Positions 63,165-64,000 of a stretch of 64,000 bases of DNA are shown here, one piece after another. The notes beneath the pieces were generated by a model. The model searched no databases. It was not told the origin of the DNA and saw only the letters and a list, made by a program, of their open reading frames with translations. The translations under genes and the position numbers were made by a program. The stretch is taken from the NCBI GenBank assembly GCA_944326425.1, contig CALVDX010000007.1, forward strand, positions 1 through 64,000, read 5' to 3'. The number at the start of each line of letters is the position of its first letter. Within the stretch, counting starts at the first letter, position 1. Source of the DNA: Candidatus Gastranaerophilales bacterium. GTDB taxonomy: Bacteria; Cyanobacteriota; Vampirovibrionia; Gastranaerophilales; Gastranaerophilaceae.

Positions 63165-64000
63165 ATGTGCGAACACGAACATCACCACCACGATACACAA
63201 AAAGACAGAACAAGAATTTTCAGGATTATTTTCTCGCTGATTATTTTCGCAGCGGCTTTTCAGGTTGACGGAGCGGCGGCGTTTATAATATTTGCAGCGG
63301 CTTATCTCCTTGCAGGTGCTGATGTTTTGTATAAAGCTCTATTACATATTAAAAAGGGCAGACTCTTTGACGAAAATTTCCTTATGGGAATAGCGACCCT
63401 CGGGGCGTTTGCAATTAAAGAATACCCCGAAGCCGTTATGGTTATGGTTTTATATCAGATTGGCGAGTATTTTCAGGATTTAGCGGTTGAAAAATCCCGC
63501 CGTTCAATCACTGAGTTAATGGACATACGCCCGGATTACGCAAATGTTGAGACAGAAGGTAAACTTGTAAAAAAATCTCCGTCAGAAATTGCAGTCGGGG
63601 ATGAAATTGTTGTAACAAGCGGTGAAAAAATACCCTTGGATGGAATTGTGGTTTCAGGAAGCGCGGTTGTTGACACCTCTGCCTTAACTGGTGAAGCTGC
63701 ACCGAGAGAATTAAACACGAGTGATGAAGCAGTAAGCGGATGTATAAACACAAACGGATACTTAAAAATAAAAGTACAAAAAGAATTTGGAGAATCAACG
63801 GTTTCTAAAATTCTGGAACTTGTAGAACACGCTGCCGGTAAGAAAGCAAAAGCAGAAAATTTTATAACAAAATTTGCACGGTACTATACGCCGATAGTAG
63901 TTTTAGGCGCCGTTATCCTTGCAGTTGTTCCTCCGATTATTACAGGCGGCGCATTCAATATCTGGATATTCAGAGCATTAACATTCCTTGTTATTTCATG
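63165..64000 (+). CDS. Heavy-metal P-type ATPase (Zn/Cd type), truncated by window end
   Basis: This is a metal efflux pump of the P1B family; the first 278 codons are present and the frame is open at the end. It begins MCEHEHHHHD, a His-rich metal-binding start in place of an HMA domain. It then has membrane helices, DENFLMGIATLGAFAI, and the actuator domain with GEKIPLDGIVV and DTSALTGEAAP. The DKTGT phosphorylation site and the CPC metal motif lie beyond the window. AAAGGAG precedes the ATG. The divergent SmtB-type repressor and operators favour zinc or cadmium. Confidence 0.93.
   Translation, partial: MCEHEHHHHDTQKDRTRIFRIIFSLIIFAAAFQVDGAAAFIIFAAAYLLAGADVLYKALLHIKKGRLFDENFLMGIATLGAFAIKEYPEAVMVMVLYQIGEYFQDLAVEKSRRSITELMDIRPDYANVETEGKLVKKSPSEIAVGDEIVVTSGEKIPLDGIVVSGSAVVDTSALTGEAAPRELNTSDEAVSGCINTNGYLKIKVQKEFGESTVSKILELVEHAAGKKAKAENFITKFARYYTPIVVLGAVILAVVPPIITGGAFNIWIFRALTFLVIS

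Overview
The window is 64 kb of a low-GC, Gram-negative chromosome. Several traits together suggest a non-photosynthetic relative of the Cyanobacteria of the gut Melainabacteria/Gastranaerophilales type. KdsB, an OmpH/Skp-like chaperone and a TolC-type channel indicate an outer membrane with Kdo lipopolysaccharide. SepF sits directly behind a YggS/PipY protein, as in cyanobacteria. The metal-efflux locus resembles cyanobacterial ziaR-ziaA. TTACA-repeat boxes that match the cyanobacterial RpaB/HLR1 consensus lie upstream of several genes. Many proteins of unknown family are present, some starting with a shared MKI-x-x-INN style N-terminus. The lineage is an inference; no rRNA gene is present to settle it.

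Layout: 0.1-3.1 kb, a very large flagellin. 3.3-14.5 kb, a TolC-like channel, a putative zinc peptidase, ComEC, a 962-residue unknown protein and bioD-bioA. 14.5-20.2 kb, small unknown proteins, a soluble histidine kinase, a zinc dehydrogenase, homoserine kinase and a YhaM-like HD protein. 20.4-23.3 kb, a 970-residue helical repeat protein. 23.5-32.1 kb, an isocitrate dehydrogenase-like enzyme, adenine deaminase, a glycosyltransferase, then accD, accA, prmA and kdsB. 32.2-38.1 kb (minus strand), a Gly-rich EF-hand-like protein, a hairpin-rich non-coding block, and an operon of TPR protein, GHL10 glycosidase, zinc-ribbon protein and M20 peptidase. 38.1-46.2 kb, ompH-like, yidC, queA, gatA, nanE, a ROK kinase, rplS and rbgA. 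46.3-51.2 kb, flagellar genes fliJ-fliK-flgD-flgE. 51.4-58.1 kb, yggS-sepF, a ribbon-helix-helix protein, a radical SAM/UbiA pair, ffh and glnA. 58.2-62.1 kb, purB, tRNA-Arg(TCT), a frame-disrupted integrase and pckA. 62.2-64 kb, a zinc-type ArsR repressor divergent from a P-type ATPase that runs off the window.

Taken together the genes describe a motile, fermentative, membrane-enveloped cell. It makes fatty acids (AccA/AccD, with biotin from BioD/BioA), can salvage amino sugars (NanE/ROK) and adenine, assimilates ammonia (GlnA), and controls metal efflux.

The most interesting non-genic signals are: (1) the HLR1-like box family; (2) a TTTACCCC dispersed repeat found before the flagellin, near the metal locus and apparently inserted inside the GGE(P) region of a radical SAM protein; (3) a hairpin block of about 390 bp bounded by inverted hairpins; (4) an integrase next to tRNA-Arg whose reading frame is broken near poly-A tracts. 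No CRISPR array, rRNA or intact insertion sequence was seen.
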